Part shown: positions 19,219-29,284 of the stretch, piece by piece
Layout of the letters: the number at the start of each line of letters is the position of its first letter
Position numbering within the stretch: position 1 is the stretch's first letter
NCBI GenBank assembly: GCA_009668975.1
Contig: SBEG01000010.1
Span: 54,588 to 118,587, forward strand
Reading direction: 5' to 3'
Origin: Deltaproteobacteria bacterium
GTDB taxonomy: Bacteria; Desulfobacterota; Desulfuromonadia; Geobacterales; Geobacteraceae
DNA length: 64,000 bases
Translations under genes and position numbers: made by a program
The notes under the pieces: model-generated
Database searches by the model: none
Told to the model about the DNA's origin: nothing
What the model saw: the letters and a program-made list of their open reading frames with translations, nothing else

Positions 19219-22032
19219 ATGGCACACGATAAAATCATCATAAAAGGGGCCTGCGAACATAACCTGAAATGCATCGACGTGGAAATTCCCCGCGACAAAC
19301 TGGTGGTGATCACCGGCATTTCCGGATCGGGCAAGTCCACCCTGGCCTTCGATACCATCTATGCCGAGGGCCAGCGCCGCTACGTGGAATCACTCTCGGC
19401 CTATGCCCGGCAGTTTTTGGAGCAGATGGAAAAGCCGGATGTGGAATCGATCGAGGGTCTGTCCCCGGCAATTTCCATCGAGCAGAAGACCACCAGCAAG
19501 AACCCCCGTTCCACGGTCGGCACGGTGACGGAGATCTACGACTACCTGCGTCTGCTGTTTGCCCGGGTCGGCCACCCGTTCTGCTACAGCTGCGGCAAAG
19601 AGATCGCCTCCCAAACGGTCTCGCAGATGGTCGACCAGATCATGGCCCTGGCGGAAGGGACGAAAATCACCCTCCTTTCGCCGCTGATTCGCGGCCGCAA
19701 GGGGGAGTACCGCAAGGAACTGCTCCAGCTGCGCAAGGAGGGCTTTGCCCGGGTGGTAATCGACGGTCAGCCCCATGACCTGGCCGAAGAGATTACCCTC
19801 GACAAGAAGAAAAAACACGACATCGACATTGTCGTGGACCGGCTGATTGTCAAGGAAGGGATTCAGCGTCGGCTGGCCGATTCACTGGAAACGGCACTGC
19901 ACCATGCGGAAGGAATCGCCAAGGTGCAGATTGTCGACGGAGAAACCCTGCTGTTTTCCGAGTCCCTGGCCTGCATCGATTGCGGCATTTCCTATCCGGA
20001 GATGACCCCGCGCATGTTCTCCTTCAACAATCCCTATGGCGCCTGTCCCGAATGCACCGGACTCGGCACGCGGATGTATTTCGACCCGGAGCTGGTGGTG
20101 CCCAACCCGGAACTGTCGCTGCGGGAAGGGGCGATCGCTCCATGGGAGAAGCGGCTTTCCGGCTGGTTTCACCAGATTCTCGAGGCCTTGGCCAAGGCGT
20201 ATTCCTTTGATATCCGCACACCATTTGCCCAGCTTTCCGAGGAAGCCCGACGGATCATTCTTTATGGCTCCGGCGGAGAAAAAATCCAGTTCTGGTGGGA
20301 GGAGGACGGCGGCCGCCGCCATACCTACTACAAGGAATTCGAAGGGGTGCTCAACAATCTCGAGCGACGCTACCGGGAAACCGATTCGGAGCAGGTGCGG
20401 GAAGACCTGGAAAAGTACATGAATGTGATGCCCTGTCCCACCTGCGAGGGCGCCCGTCTGAAAAAGGAGGCGCTCTTTGTCCGGGTCGGGGGGCGGAACA
20501 TCTGTGAGATCTCGGCCTTTTCCATCGCTGACGCCCTGGCCTTTTTCGAGTCGCTCAGCCTGTCGGAAAAGGAGACCGAGATTGCCCGGCGGATTCTCAA
20601 GGAGCTGCGCGAACGGCTCAACTTCCTGGTCAATGTGGGGCTTGAATACCTCTCGCTCGACCGCTCGTCCGGCACCCTGTCCGGAGGGGAGGGGCAGCGG
20701 ATCCGACTGGCCACTCAGATCGGTTCCAGCCTTGTCGGGGTCCTCTATATCCTCGACGAGCCCTCCATCGGGCTCCACCAGCGCGACAATGCCCGCCTGC
20801 TGAAAACCCTGATGCGCCTGCGCGACCTGGGCAATACCGTACTGGTGGTCGAGCATGACGAAGAGACCATCCTCGAGGCGGACCATGTGATCGACATGGG
20901 TCCGGGGGCCGGGGTGCATGGAGGCGAGGTGGTGGCCCAGGGGACTCCGGCTGAGGTGATGGCCAATCCCCACTCTCTCACCGGCCGCTACCTTTCCGGC
21001 GAACTTCTCATCCCGGTCCCCAGGAAGCGGCGGCAAGTGGAACGTTTCCTGCGCATTGTCGGCGCAACGGAGAATAATCTCAAGGATGTTGATGTGGCCA
21101 TTCCTCTGGGGGTCATGACCTGCGTTACCGGAGTGTCCGGCTCGGGAAAATCTTCGCTGATCATCGATACCCTCTTCAAGGTTCTTTCCCAGCGGTTGTA
21201 CCGGAGCCGGGAAAAGGCCGGCGCGGTCCGGGAGATCCAGGGGCTGGAAACCCTGGACAAGGTGATCAATATCGACCAGTCGCCGATTGGCCGCACACCG
21301 CGCTCCAATCCTGCCACCTACACCGGGGTCTTCACCGAAATCCGCGATCTGTTTGCCGGACTGCCGGAATCGAAACTGCGCGGCTACAAGCCGGGCCGCT
21401 ACTCCTTCAACGTCAAGGGCGGCCGCTGTGAGGCCTGTTCCGGCGACGGCATCATCAAGATCGAAATGCATTTCCTGCCGGATGTTTATGTCCAATGCGA
21501 GGTCTGCAAGGGCGCCCGCTACAACCGCGAAACTCTCGAGGTGAAGTACAAGGGCAAATCCATCGCCGAGGTGCTGGACATGACTGTTTCCCAGGCGGTG
21601 CAGTTCATGGAAAACATCCCGCGGATCAAAAACAAGCTGGTAACCCTGGAAAACGTCGGCCTCGGCTACATCAAGCTCGGCCAGTCAGCCACCACCCTGT
21701 CCGGGGGCGAGGCCCAGCGGGTGAAGCTGGCCAAGGAGCTTTCCAAGCGGGCCACCGGCCGGACCATCTATATTCTCGACGAACCGACCACCGGCCTGCA
21801 TTTCCACGACATCGCCAAGCTGCTGGAGGTCCTGGAGCGTCTGGTTGAGGCGGGCAACACCATCGTTATCATCGAGCACAATCTGGACGTGATCAAGACC
21901 GCCGACTACCTGATCGACCTGGGCCCCGAAGGGGGCGACCGGGGCGGCGAGGTGATCGCCACCGGTACGCCGGAGGAGGTTGCGGCGGTGACGCGCTCCT
22001 ATACCGGGCAGTTTTTGCGCAAGATGCTGTAG
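19219..22032 (+). CDS. uvrA: Excinuclease ABC subunit A
   Basis: This 937-residue protein is UvrA, the damage-recognition ATPase of nucleotide excision repair. It has two ABC modules: Walker [10 protein letters not shown] and GVSGSGKSS, signatures LSGGEGQR and LSGGEAQR. Zinc-binding cysteines are visible as CIDCG...CPEC in the first insertion and CEAC...CEVC in the second. The start ATG at 19219 gives [16 protein letters not shown], the usual N-terminus; the open frame reaches back into the phosphohexomutase gene but the earlier part is out-of-frame shadow. Length is normal. Confidence 0.97.
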   Translation: MAHDKIIIKGACEHNLKCIDVEIPRDKLVVITGISGSGKSTLAFDTIYAEGQRRYVESLSAYARQFLEQMEKPDVESIEGLSPAISIEQKTTSKNPRSTVGTVTEIYDYLRLLFARVGHPFCYSCGKEIASQTVSQMVDQIMALAEGTKITLLSPLIRGRKGEYRKELLQLRKEGFARVVIDGQPHDLAEEITLDKKKKHDIDIVVDRLIVKEGIQRRLADSLETALHHAEGIAKVQIVDGETLLFSESLACIDCGISYPEMTPRMFSFNNPYGACPECTGLGTRMYFDPELVVPNPELSLREGAIAPWEKRLSGWFHQILEALAKAYSFDIRTPFAQLSEEARRIILYGSGGEKIQFWWEEDGGRRHTYYKEFEGVLNNLERRYRETDSEQVREDLEKYMNVMPCPTCEGARLKKEALFVRVGGRNICEISAFSIADALAFFESLSLSEKETEIARRILKELRERLNFLVNVGLEYLSLDRSSGTLSGGEGQRIRLATQIGSSLVGVLYILDEPSIGLHQRDNARLLKTLMRLRDLGNTVLVVEHDEETILEADHVIDMGPGAGVHGGEVVAQGTPAEVMANPHSLTGRYLSGELLIPVPRKRRQVERFLRIVGATENNLKDVDVAIPLGVMTCVTGVSGSGKSSLIIDTLFKVLSQRLYRSREKAGAVREIQGLETLDKVINIDQSPIGRTPRSNPATYTGVFTEIRDLFAGLPESKLRGYKPGRYSFNVKGGRCEACSGDGIIKIEMHFLPDVYVQCEVCKGARYNRETLEVKYKGKSIAEVLDMTVSQAVQFMENIPRIKNKLVTLENVGLGYIKLGQSATTLSGGEAQRVKLAKELSKRATGRTIYILDEPTTGLHFHDIAKLLEVLERLVEAGNTIVIIEHNLDVIKTADYLIDLGPEGGDRGGEVIATGTPEEVAAVTRSYTGQFLRKML

Positions 22033-22050
22033 AACCTATCCCCCTCCCAG

Positions 22051-22073
22051 CCTCCCCTTACGCTAAGGGGAGG
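22051..22073. repeat. Inverted repeat CCTCCCCTTA/TAAGGGGAGG after uvrA
   Basis: Ten-base perfect arms surround CGC. It belongs to a CCCCTT-type repeat class also seen at 41748-41822. No T run follows, so any terminator role is weak. Confidence 0.7.
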
Positions 22074-22150
22074 AGATTTAGATAAAGTATTGAAGACATG
22101 GATTGCAGAATTAATTTAACGTACTGATAAAGAGTAGCCAGGAGACATAC

Positions 22151-22570
22151 ATGGGTGAAACAATCCGTTTCGGCATTTCCATCGACGATAAATTGCTGAA
22201 AAATTTTGACCATCTCATCGAGGAAAAGGGCTATCTGAACCGCTCGGAGGCGATTCGCGACCTGATCCGGGCGTCGTTGGTGGAATTGAAATGGGAAAAT
22301 GGCGATGAAGATACCGTGGGTACGGTTACACTGGTCTATGATCACCATGTGCATGACCTTGCCGACAAGCTTACCGAACAGCAGCATGCCCACCATGACC
22401 AGATCGTCTCTTCCCTCCATGTGCACCTTGATGCCCACAACTGCCTTGAAGTGCTGGTGGTGCGGGGTAAGGCCAGCGAGGTGAAGAAGATCGCCGACGA
22501 ACTGATCGGGGTCAAGGGTGTGAAGCATGGTAAGCTGGTCATGACCACCACCGGCGAAGAGCTGCACTGA
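22151..22570 (+). CDS. nikR: Nickel-responsive regulator NikR
   Basis: This 139-residue protein is a NikR-type regulator. The first 50 residues form a ribbon-helix-helix DNA-binding domain ([30 protein letters not shown]). The C-terminal ACT-like domain holds the nickel site: H79, H90, H92 and C98, matching H76/H87/H89/C95 of the Escherichia coli protein. It represses nickel uptake genes when nickel is plentiful. No transporter or hydrogenase gene is adjacent and I see no clear NikR palindrome in its leader, so targets are elsewhere. CAGGAGACATAC precedes the ATG. The nickel theme recurs at larE in this window. Confidence 0.95.
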   Translation: MGETIRFGISIDDKLLKNFDHLIEEKGYLNRSEAIRDLIRASLVELKWENGDEDTVGTVTLVYDHHVHDLADKLTEQQHAHHDQIVSSLHVHLDAHNCLEVLVVRGKASEVKKIADELIGVKGVKHGKLVMTTTGEELH

Positions 22571-22941
22571 CAGAGCCTGGAACTACGCGTAGAATCTCGG
22601 AGCGTTTTTCCCTCCTTTCAACGCTTCATTGTTCCGGTCGCGGCAAGGAGCAGGAAAACCGCAAGCAACCCCGGGCATTTCTGCGCACAATTCATTGGAT
22701 CCTCCTTGTACAGCACTTGGACGTCCATTGGTTTTCAGTGGAACATTTCTCACCCTTCCCGTACACCAAAACCCTTGTTCCATCGTCTCAGGTTCACCGA
22801 AGTCCCTGAAATTTCTTTGCTTGCCTTTAGAGGGATTTGACTTTAGACTTATACATTCAAGCGCACCGTGCCTTTTTCCCTGGCTGCTAAACGGGCTGCT
22901 ATGAATACATTCCATGTTGTAACCGAGAAAGGAATCACAAT
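22571..22941. other. 370-base spacer between nikR and the DRE-TIM synthase gene
   Basis: On the plus strand I see no gene, terminator or riboswitch. On the minus strand a very short frame with a strong ribosome site is listed separately (22618-22695). The 3' part is AT-richer and should contain the promoter of the gene at 22942, but no convincing -35/-10 pair stands out. Confidence 0.5.
22618..22695 (-). CDS. Possible 25-residue hydrophobic peptide
   Basis: A minus-strand frame encodes MNCAQKCPGLLAVFLLLAAT and five more residues (GTMKR). It has a strong AAGGAGG ribosome site five to six bases before the ATG and a single hydrophobic segment from about residue 9 to 20. It could be a small membrane peptide, a leader, or the decayed N-terminus of a former exported protein. 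No homologue is known to me. Support rests on the ribosome site and hydrophobicity only. Confidence 0.3.
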   Translation of the reverse strand: MNCAQKCPGLLAVFLLLAATGTMKR

Positions 22942-24201
22942 ATGCCGAAAATTTATATCGTTGACGTGACAAACCGGGACGGGGTGCAGACCTCGCGCCT
23001 GGGCCTGGCCAAGCTGGAAAAAACCATGATCAACATGTATCTCAATGAGATGGGGATTCACCAGAGTGAGTTCGGTTTTCCCTTTACCCATCACGAGAAA
23101 AACTATATCGAGGCAAATCTGGAATTGGCGGGAATGGGAGTTCTGCAGCCGATCACACTGAGCGGCTGGTGCCCGATGCGGGGTGTGGAGATCAAGGAGT
23201 CATTCAAAAGCGGTAAGCTGAAGAACGTGAACCTCTCCATTTCCACCTCGCAAATGATGACTGAAGGAAAGTTCAGCGGCCGGATCGTCAGAAATCCGGA
23301 AGAAAATCCTGCTGTGCCCAATCTCCTCGATATCATGACGGAAAATGTGCAGCTGGCAAAAAGCCTCGGCGCGGTGATAGTCGGGGTGAATGCCGAGGAT
23401 GCCTCCCGCACCGACGATGAATACCTGGTCCGTTTCGCGCTCCGCGCCAAGGAGGCGGGTGCCGACCGATTCCGCTACTGCGATACCCTTGGCTATGATG
23501 ACCCGTTTACCATCTACCGGCGGGTGCGGATGCTGGCCGAGGAAGTGAAGATGCCGATCGAACTGCACTGCCACAACGATCTGGGACTTGGCGTGGCCTG
23601 CTCCGTCGCCGGTGCCAAGGCCGCCATTGACGGCGGCGTCGATGCTTATATCAACACCGCCATCAATTCCATGGGTGAGCGGGCCGGCAACGCGGACCTG
23701 GTCTCGGTAATTCTGGCTTTGAAGAAAGCAAGCGGGCTGGCGGGAAAATATCTGCTCGACGAGCAGGTGGACCTGACCAAGGCCTGGAAGATCGCCAAGT
23801 ACGCGTCCTATGCCTTCGGAGTGCCGATTCCCATGAACCAGGTGGGCGTCGGCGCCAATGCTTTTGCCCATGAATCGGGGATTCATGCCGACGGGGCTTT
23901 GAAGAATCGCCGGAATTACGAGCTCTATGATTTCGAGGAACTTGGGCGGGGCGAGCCGGAAATCATCGATACCGGACGGGAGATTACTGCGGGCGAATAC
24001 AGTGGCATCAAAGGATTCCGCAATGTTTACGACCAGTTGGAGATAGAATTCCACAATGACAAGGAAGCAAATGACATTCTGGAACTGGTACGCTACGCGA
24101 ACGTACATACCCAGAAGCCCCTGGTTGAAGATGAGCTGCGCTTCATCGCAAAATATCCCGATATGGCGCGGAAGATCATGACCATGACCCCGCTCCGCTA
24201 A
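22942..24201 (+). CDS. DRE-TIM metallolyase: homocitrate synthase-like or Re-citrate synthase
   Basis: This 419-residue enzyme belongs to the isopropylmalate/homocitrate synthase superfamily, which condenses acetyl-CoA with a 2-oxo acid. It has the N-terminal metal/catalytic motif NRDGVQ (11-16), ELHCHNDLGLG as the HxHxD-type metal site, and GERAGNADL. It is short because it lacks the C-terminal leucine-type regulatory domain of LeuA. Family members in anaerobes include Re-citrate synthase, which makes citrate from oxaloacetate, besides homocitrate and citramalate synthases. No lysine, leucine or nif genes are adjacent to settle the substrate. AGAAAGGAATCACAAT precedes the ATG. Confidence 0.8.
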   Translation: MPKIYIVDVTNRDGVQTSRLGLAKLEKTMINMYLNEMGIHQSEFGFPFTHHEKNYIEANLELAGMGVLQPITLSGWCPMRGVEIKESFKSGKLKNVNLSISTSQMMTEGKFSGRIVRNPEENPAVPNLLDIMTENVQLAKSLGAVIVGVNAEDASRTDDEYLVRFALRAKEAGADRFRYCDTLGYDDPFTIYRRVRMLAEEVKMPIELHCHNDLGLGVACSVAGAKAAIDGGVDAYINTAINSMGERAGNADLVSVILALKKASGLAGKYLLDEQVDLTKAWKIAKYASYAFGVPIPMNQVGVGANAFAHESGIHADGALKNRRNYELYDFEELGRGEPEIIDTGREITAGEYSGIKGFRNVYDQLEIEFHNDKEANDILELVRYANVHTQKPLVEDELRFIAKYPDMARKIMTMTPLR

Positions 24202-24255
24202 GGAACTGGAACGGTTTTATTGATGAAATATGCTGAGTGATCGTTTTCGGAGTGA

Positions 24256-24286
24256 TGGCACCGTGGACTTGCAGCCCGCGGTGCCA
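24256..24286. terminator. Stem-loop after the DRE-TIM synthase gene
   Basis: TGGCACCG pairs perfectly with CGGTGCCA across 15 bases; CCC then TTTGC follows, so the T tract is poor. It is probably an end-of-transcript hairpin 55 bases after the stop. Confidence 0.4.
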
Positions 24287-24371
24287 CCCTTTGCGACCTG
24301 CTGTAGAAATGTTGCTGGAATATCGAACCGTTTTATGTGATTCCGTGAGGTTACCGGAAAGGTAGCGGCCC

Positions 24372-25292
24372 GTGGACAAGAAGAAACGGATTTTCGATGC
24401 CGTCCGAGAGAGTGAGGAGCGATACCGCAGACTGGTGGAATTGTCTCCGGACGGAATTATTATCACCTCCGAATTCAGGTTTCTGTTCATGAACCCCTCC
24501 GGAATCCGGATTCTTGCCGGGGAAAGTTTCGATGATTTCCTCGGCAGATCCGTGTTTGATTTTGTTCACTGCGATCACCGCCGGATAGTTGCCGAACGCT
24601 TCCGGAAAATGCAGGAAAAGGGGGAGAGTGTCCCCTGGATGGAAGTAAAGTTCATTTGTCAGGACGGCAGGGAGATTGATGTCGAGATCGCTTCGACCCC
24701 TTTCACCCTGGATGGTAAAATGGCCGTGCAGTCGATCTTTCGGGACATTACCGAACGCAAACTGGCGGAAAAGCACCTCGAATTCCTCGCCAATTTTGAT
24801 TCCCTCACCGGACTTCCCAATCGCAGGCTCTTTTTTGACAGGGTCGGCCAGTCGCTGCTGAACGCGAAACGCCAGGAACACCTGGTCGGGCTCCTGTACC
24901 TCGATCTTGACCGGTTCAAGGAAGTCAATGATTCATTTGGGCATGCGGTGGGCGACCTGCTTCTCAAGGAGGTTTCCGAGCGCTTGGCACAAGCCCTCAG
25001 GCTCAGTGATTCCGTCGCCCGGATGGGAGGGGATGAATTTACCGTCATTCTCACCAAGATCGTTGAGCCGGATGATGCGGCAATTGTCGCGCAGAGAATC
25101 GTCGGCAGCCTTTCAAAACCCTTCATGCTGGATGGTCATCCGGTTTCCATCGGGGTCAGCATCGGCATCGGTATTTATCCCCTTGACGGGGAGGATCCGG
25201 ACACGCTGCTGAAAAAGGCGGATACCGCCATGTACCGGGCCAAAGGTGCGGGCAGCAATCTCTTCCGCTATTATCAACGCTGCCCGGACTGA
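24372..25292 (+). CDS. PAS-GGDEF diguanylate cyclase
   Basis: This 306-residue protein has a PAS sensor domain (about 12-130) directly joined to a GGDEF domain that makes cyclic di-GMP from GTP. The catalytic MGGDEF is intact (219-223), and R210-LS-D213 five residues before it is a canonical inhibitory I-site, so the enzyme should be product-inhibited. No membrane span is present, so it senses a cytosolic cue. The start is a GTG (MDKKKRIF). With PilZ proteins at 6.8 and 35 kb this window carries both production and reading parts of cyclic di-GMP signalling, though not as one operon. Confidence 0.92.
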   Translation: MDKKKRIFDAVRESEERYRRLVELSPDGIIITSEFRFLFMNPSGIRILAGESFDDFLGRSVFDFVHCDHRRIVAERFRKMQEKGESVPWMEVKFICQDGREIDVEIASTPFTLDGKMAVQSIFRDITERKLAEKHLEFLANFDSLTGLPNRRLFFDRVGQSLLNAKRQEHLVGLLYLDLDRFKEVNDSFGHAVGDLLLKEVSERLAQALRLSDSVARMGGDEFTVILTKIVEPDDAAIVAQRIVGSLSKPFMLDGHPVSIGVSIGIGIYPLDGEDPDTLLKKADTAMYRAKGAGSNLFRYYQRCPD

Positions 25293-25296
25293 AGCG

Positions 25297-25710
25297 TTAC
25301 GGAAAATCAGGGGGCAGGGTCATGAGCCGCCATCTCTTGTTGTCTTTTTCCCCGAGATATTTCCATTCCTGTCTGTCTTCTACGGTTTTCACGGTTATCG
25401 ACGGCTCACGATAATAATCGATATCCAGAATTACCGTTGCCTCGCCTTTTTCCGGAAAACACTCCATCTTCTTGATCCTGAAGTCGGTAACCGTGACGTT
25501 CTTCGCCGCCTGGACTTTCCTGGCGAATTCTTGCTGAAGTTCTTCCGGCGGGAATACATAGACCGCCGTATCCATCTCACGCCAACGGAGCATCTTGTTG
25601 TAGCGTTTGGAATTTTCATCCAGTTCCCAGGCGATATTCCTTTTCTGCATGGTCTCACAGCCACCCAACAGGGCGACGACAACTATCAGCAGCATCATTC
25701 GGAGCAGCAT
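25297..25710 (-). CDS. Small lipoprotein of unknown function
   Basis: This 137-residue protein has a lipoprotein signal ending in the lipobox LLGGC, so it should be lipid-anchored after cleavage. The rest is soluble and slightly charged, with a beta-type pattern (ATVILDIDYYREPSITVKTVED) seen in small domains of unknown role. The ATG at 25710 is preferred over a GTG at 25725 because GGAGGG lies seven bases before the ATG. It converges on the diguanylate cyclase gene (stops four bases apart) and lies just downstream of the methyltransferase/MTHFR gene, probably in one transcript. Confidence 0.75.
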   Translation of the reverse strand: MLLRMMLLIVVVALLGGCETMQKRNIAWELDENSKRYNKMLRWREMDTAVYVFPPEELQQEFARKVQAAKNVTVTDFRIKKMECFPEKGEATVILDIDYYREPSITVKTVEDRQEWKYLGEKDNKRWRLMTLPPDFP

Positions 25711-25731
25711 GGGTGTTCCCTCCACGGAATA

Positions 25732-27552
25732 TTATTCCTCTTGTCTTATGTACCGCACCAGCTCGGCGGCGATCCGGTAGTTTCCAAACGGCGGCATCAG
25801 GTAAAATCCCCCCACCCGCGAACGGGCGGCATCGATGAACTCCCGGGCGATGGCGAGTCCTTCCCGGAGACCCTCTTCCTTGCCTTTGCCGCGCATCCTG
25901 GTGCGAATCTCATCGGGTATGGTAATGCCGGGGACCTCATTATGGAGAAATTCGCTATTCCGCTCGCTTACCAGGGGCAATATCCCGGGCAGGATCGGGA
26001 TCGGCAGTTTCCCGGTCAACTGCAGCATCGTGTCGAGCCTTTCCAGGTCGAACAGCGGTTGGGTCTGGACAAACTGGGCGCCGTTGGCGAGCTTTTTTTC
26101 CAGGCGGGCCACCTGAGCTTCCATATTCCGGACATTGGGATTGAAGGCCGCCCCGATGGTGAAGCCGGTGCCCCGGTCGATGGAGTTGCCGGTGCCATTC
26201 AGCCCGGCATTGAGGTCGTGCAGCAGGGCAATGAGCCCGAGTGAATTCAGGTCGAAGACCGACGAGGCGCCGGACTGCTCGCCCATACTGGCCGGATCAC
26301 CGGTTACGGCCAGGATCGAGCGGATGCCCAGGAGGCTTGCCCCCATCAGCTCCGACTGGAGACCGATCAGGTTGCGGTCGCGACAGGTCACATGGACAAT
26401 CACCTCGATGCCCACTTCGCGCTGGATCAGTTCGCCAAGAGCGATATTCCCCAGTCGAACCCGGGAGAGGGGATTTTCGGCGATATTGATGGCATCGGCT
26501 CCGGCGTCGCGAAGGACCCGGCAGCCTTCCAGTATCTTGCCGCAGTCAAGCCCTTTCGGTGGGTCCAGTTCAACGGTAATGACGGTTCTCCGTCCCCAAT
26601 TGGCCAGGAAACCGGTTTGCGAGGGGCTGGCAGAGACGGTTATTCGACTGGTAGGGGCCGGCGGCACGATGGTACGCGCAGCCGGCTTCATCCCGTGCAG
26701 GGCTGCGGCCAGCAGGCGGATATGCTCGGGCGTGGTTCCACAACAGCCGCCCACCAGGTTTGCTCCGGCCCGAGCCGTCTCGAGACCGCGGGCGGCAAAG
26801 TATTCGGGGGTGCTGCGATAGATGTAGCGGCCGTCGACATATTCCGGAAAACCGCTGTTGGGGTAGGCGACAAGGGGCAGCAGGGTGACCGCTGCCATCC
26901 GCTGAATATTCCGGGTCATTTCCAGGGTCCCGGCCCCGCAGTTGGCGCCGAGGCAGTGGGCGCCGGCGGTTGCCAGCTCCAGGGCGACCGCTTCTACGCC
27001 GAGGCCGCCGGAAATGCGGCCCCGCTCGAGGAAGGCCATGCTGGCAATCAGCGGCAGACCGGTTTCAGCTGCCGCTGCCAGGGCCAGTTTCAGCTGCTGC
27101 AGATCGGCAAAGGTTTCCAGGATCAGGAGATCCACCCCCCCTTCGGCCAGGGCGAAGGCCTGTTCGCGGAAAATGTCGCTGATCTCCTCGCTGGCGGGTG
27201 CTTCGCTTTCGCCGCGGAAGCGGGGCAGGGGGCCGATGGATCCGGCCACGAAGATCTCTTTTCCGGCGGCAGCTTTGCGGGCCAGGACGGCGCCCTGCAG
27301 ATTGATCTGCCGCACTGCGTCATCCGGTCCCAGCTGCTGCAGCCGCAGGCGATTGGCGGCGAAGGTATTGGTCTCGATGACCTGGGCGCCGGCGGCGATA
27401 TAGTCGGCATGCAGGGCCAGTACCAGCTCCGGGTTGGTCAGGTTGAGACGTTCGAATCCTGATTCGGCGGTAACTCCCCGGGCATGGAGCATGGTACCGA
27501 TTGCCCCGTCTCCCACCAGGACCTGTTCATGTAAGCGTTCGAGAAAATCCAC
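25732..27552 (-). CDS. Homocysteine S-methyltransferase / methylenetetrahydrofolate reductase fusion
   Basis: This 606-residue protein joins two one-carbon enzymes. Residues 1-290 are a homocysteine methyltransferase (DGAIGTMLHARG; zinc cysteines C205 in GANCG and C270/C271 in GGCCGTTPEH). Residues 315-606 are a MetF-type flavin reductase (TVELDPPKG, NIAENPLSRVRLGN, VTGDPASMGEQSGASSVFDLN). The reductase would make methyl-tetrahydrofolate and the first domain would build methionine, as in YitJ-like proteins. There is no cobalamin-binding domain, so the methyl donor route is uncertain. The start is a GTG at 27552 with GAGG upstream. It is divergent from the DedA gene. Confidence 0.92.
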   Translation of the reverse strand: MDFLERLHEQVLVGDGAIGTMLHARGVTAESGFERLNLTNPELVLALHADYIAAGAQVIETNTFAANRLRLQQLGPDDAVRQINLQGAVLARKAAAGKEIFVAGSIGPLPRFRGESEAPASEEISDIFREQAFALAEGGVDLLILETFADLQQLKLALAAAAETGLPLIASMAFLERGRISGGLGVEAVALELATAGAHCLGANCGAGTLEMTRNIQRMAAVTLLPLVAYPNSGFPEYVDGRYIYRSTPEYFAARGLETARAGANLVGGCCGTTPEHIRLLAAALHGMKPAARTIVPPAPTSRITVSASPSQTGFLANWGRRTVITVELDPPKGLDCGKILEGCRVLRDAGADAINIAENPLSRVRLGNIALGELIQREVGIEVIVHVTCRDRNLIGLQSELMGASLLGIRSILAVTGDPASMGEQSGASSVFDLNSLGLIALLHDLNAGLNGTGNSIDRGTGFTIGAAFNPNVRNMEAQVARLEKKLANGAQFVQTQPLFDLERLDTMLQLTGKLPIPILPGILPLVSERNSEFLHNEVPGITIPDEIRTRMRGKGKEEGLREGLAIAREFIDAARSRVGGFYLMPPFGNYRIAAELVRYIRQEE

Positions 27553-27673
27553 TGCCGCAACCTCGAGATATTTGTTGGAAATATTCCTTGTACAAACGGA
27601 TTTCTTCTGGTTTATTGTCGGCGAACCGAATAAAATGCGGTTTTCAAAGAAACCTCACAGGAGAAAATCCTTC

Positions 27674-28297
27674 ATGCACGAACTTATTGATTGGCTGGTT
27701 ACCACCATCGGGGCGATGGGCTACCCCGGCATTTTCCTGCTCATGGCGATGGAAAGCTCCATCATTCCGGTGCCCAGCGAACTGGTGATGCCTCCGGCCG
27801 GCTATCTCGCCCATCAGGGTAAAATGAACATCGGCCTTGCCATCCTGAGCGGAACCTTCGGCAGCCTCCTGGGCGCCTACGTCAATTATTTCGCTGCCCG
27901 CCATCTCGGTCGGCCGCTGCTCCTGAAATACGGCCGCTACGTCTGGATCACCGAAGAAAAATTTACCCGGGTGGAAGATTTTTTTCTGCGCCACGGGGAA
28001 ATCTCGACTTTCCTCGGGCGGCTCTTGCCGGTGGTCCGTCATCTCATTTCCCTGCCGGCCGGACTGGCGGGCATGAGCCACATCCGTTTTTCCCTCTATA
28101 CCCTCCTCGGTGCGGGCATCTGGGTCACGGTCCTGACCTACATCGGCTACTTCATCGGTGAAAAGCAAGAACTGATCATGCGCTATTCCCACCAGGCGGT
28201 GATCCTGGTCGTCCTTTCCAGTGCCGTAATTCTTGCCGTGTACATCTGGATACACCGCCGCCGAAAAGCGAAACTGACTGACCGGATTACCAAGTAA
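27674..28297 (+). CDS. DedA-family inner-membrane protein
   Basis: This 207-residue membrane protein belongs to the DedA/SNARE-associated family, which includes flippases of undecaprenyl phosphate and other phospholipids. Features are MAMESSIIPVPSELVMPPAGYLA near the N-terminus, the family motif FLGRLLPVVRHLISLPAGLAGM with conserved glycine and arginine residues, and four or so hydrophobic helices. CAGGAGAAAATCC precedes the ATG at 27674; frames reaching further upstream enter the divergent methyltransferase gene and are not credible. Confidence 0.92.
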   Translation: MHELIDWLVTTIGAMGYPGIFLLMAMESSIIPVPSELVMPPAGYLAHQGKMNIGLAILSGTFGSLLGAYVNYFAARHLGRPLLLKYGRYVWITEEKFTRVEDFFLRHGEISTFLGRLLPVVRHLISLPAGLAGMSHIRFSLYTLLGAGIWVTVLTYIGYFIGEKQELIMRYSHQAVILVVLSSAVILAVYIWIHRRRKAKLTDRITK

Positions 28298-28319
28298 TAA
28301 CGCCGGGTTAAACTTGGAC

Positions 28320-28350
28320 GTAGGGGCAACCCCATGTGGTTGCCCTTGCC
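28320..28350. repeat. Degenerate GTAGGGGCAACC palindrome, copy 1
   Basis: GTAGGGGCAACC, a six-base centre, then GGTTGCCCTT. It is the decayed relative of the intact element at 48614-48645 and lies between convergent genes. Confidence 0.7.
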
Positions 28351-28408
28351 TTGGTTACCCCCGACTTGAACTTCCCCTCTGATTGTCCTGCGCCATTCCG
28401 CCCGGCCT

Positions 28409-29284
28409 TCAGCCCAGTTCGGCCAGCAGCCGTTCGAGATCCTCCCGGGTCAGTTTCCAGACCTGGCGGCAGTATTCGCAGGTAACCTCGGTTTCGTCTT
28501 TCTGCGATACCATCTCGGCAAGCTCCTCCTTGCCCAGGGAGACCAGGGCCTGCTCTATTTTCACCTTGCTGCAGGTGCATTGGAAAGCCAAAGCCCTTTT
28601 TTCCAGGATCTGGTAGGGAATGCCTTCGAACAGGATTGCCAGTATTTCTTCCGGGGTTTTGCCGTCACGCAGCAGTTGGGTGATGGGTGGCAGTGCGTTG
28701 ATTTTCTCCATCAGCAGATCAACCGTTGCTTCGTCGCCCGGCGGCAATGACTGGATCAAAAATCCTCCGGCCGCGGAAACCAGCTTGTCCGGTTCCACGA
28801 AAACACCCAGTCCGACCGCGGATGGGGTCTGTTCCGATTCCGTCAGGTAGAGGGCCAGGTCTTCCGCGATCTCTCCGCTCAGCAACTGCACCATTCCCCG
28901 ATAGGTATCCTTCATGCCCAGATCCTTGGTCACGGAGAGAAAGCCGGCCTTGCCCAAGCCCCTAGCCACATCCAGCTTGCCATCGGGTGTGAGGAGATGT
29001 ACCTCCGGCACTCCGACGCAACCCCGCACCGCGCCATTGCTGTCCGCTTCGACGAGAATCTTCTTCAATGGGCCGTTTCCTTCAAATTTCAGGGCGATTC
29101 GCTGGTCCGTTTTGAGCAGCGCCCCCATGAGAGCGCCCGCGGTGAGCGCCCGGCCGAGTGCCGCTGCGGCGGTGGGCCAGGTACCGTGCCGGCGGCAGGC
29201 CTCGTTGACCAGGTCCGTGGTGACGCAGGCAAGGGCGCGGATGTTTCCCGTTTTCGTGATGATGCGGACCAGGTAATCGCTCAT
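28409..29284 (-). CDS. hslO: Redox-regulated chaperone Hsp33
   Basis: This 291-residue cytosolic holdase protects proteins under oxidative stress. The C-terminal redox switch is present as C236-x-C238 and C269-xx-C272, which bind zinc when reduced and form disulfides when oxidised. The N-terminal body has the usual [16 protein letters not shown] and GNGPLKKI stretches. Its ATG overlaps the stop of the upstream U32 peptidase gene (ATGA), so the two are translationally coupled. Length is normal. Confidence 0.95.
   Translation of the reverse strand: MSDYLVRIITKTGNIRALACVTTDLVNEACRRHGTWPTAAAALGRALTAGALMGALLKTDQRIALKFEGNGPLKKILVEADSNGAVRGCVGVPEVHLLTPDGKLDVARGLGKAGFLSVTKDLGMKDTYRGMVQLLSGEIAEDLALYLTESEQTPSAVGLGVFVEPDKLVSAAGGFLIQSLPPGDEATVDLLMEKINALPPITQLLRDGKTPEEILAILFEGIPYQILEKRALAFQCTCSKVKIEQALVSLGKEELAEMVSQKDETEVTCEYCRQVWKLTREDLERLLAELG

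Noticed and set aside
19882..21495. 537-codon open frame opposite uvrA
   Set aside because: Antisense shadow of uvrA, with no domain.
22033..22150. NikR operator in its own leader
   Set aside because: No pair of GTATGA/TCATAC-type half-sites with proper spacing was found.
24256..24273. TGGCAC...TTGCA resembling a sigma-54 promoter before the diguanylate cyclase
   Set aside because: The spacing between GG and GC is two bases too long; the left part is better explained as a hairpin stem.
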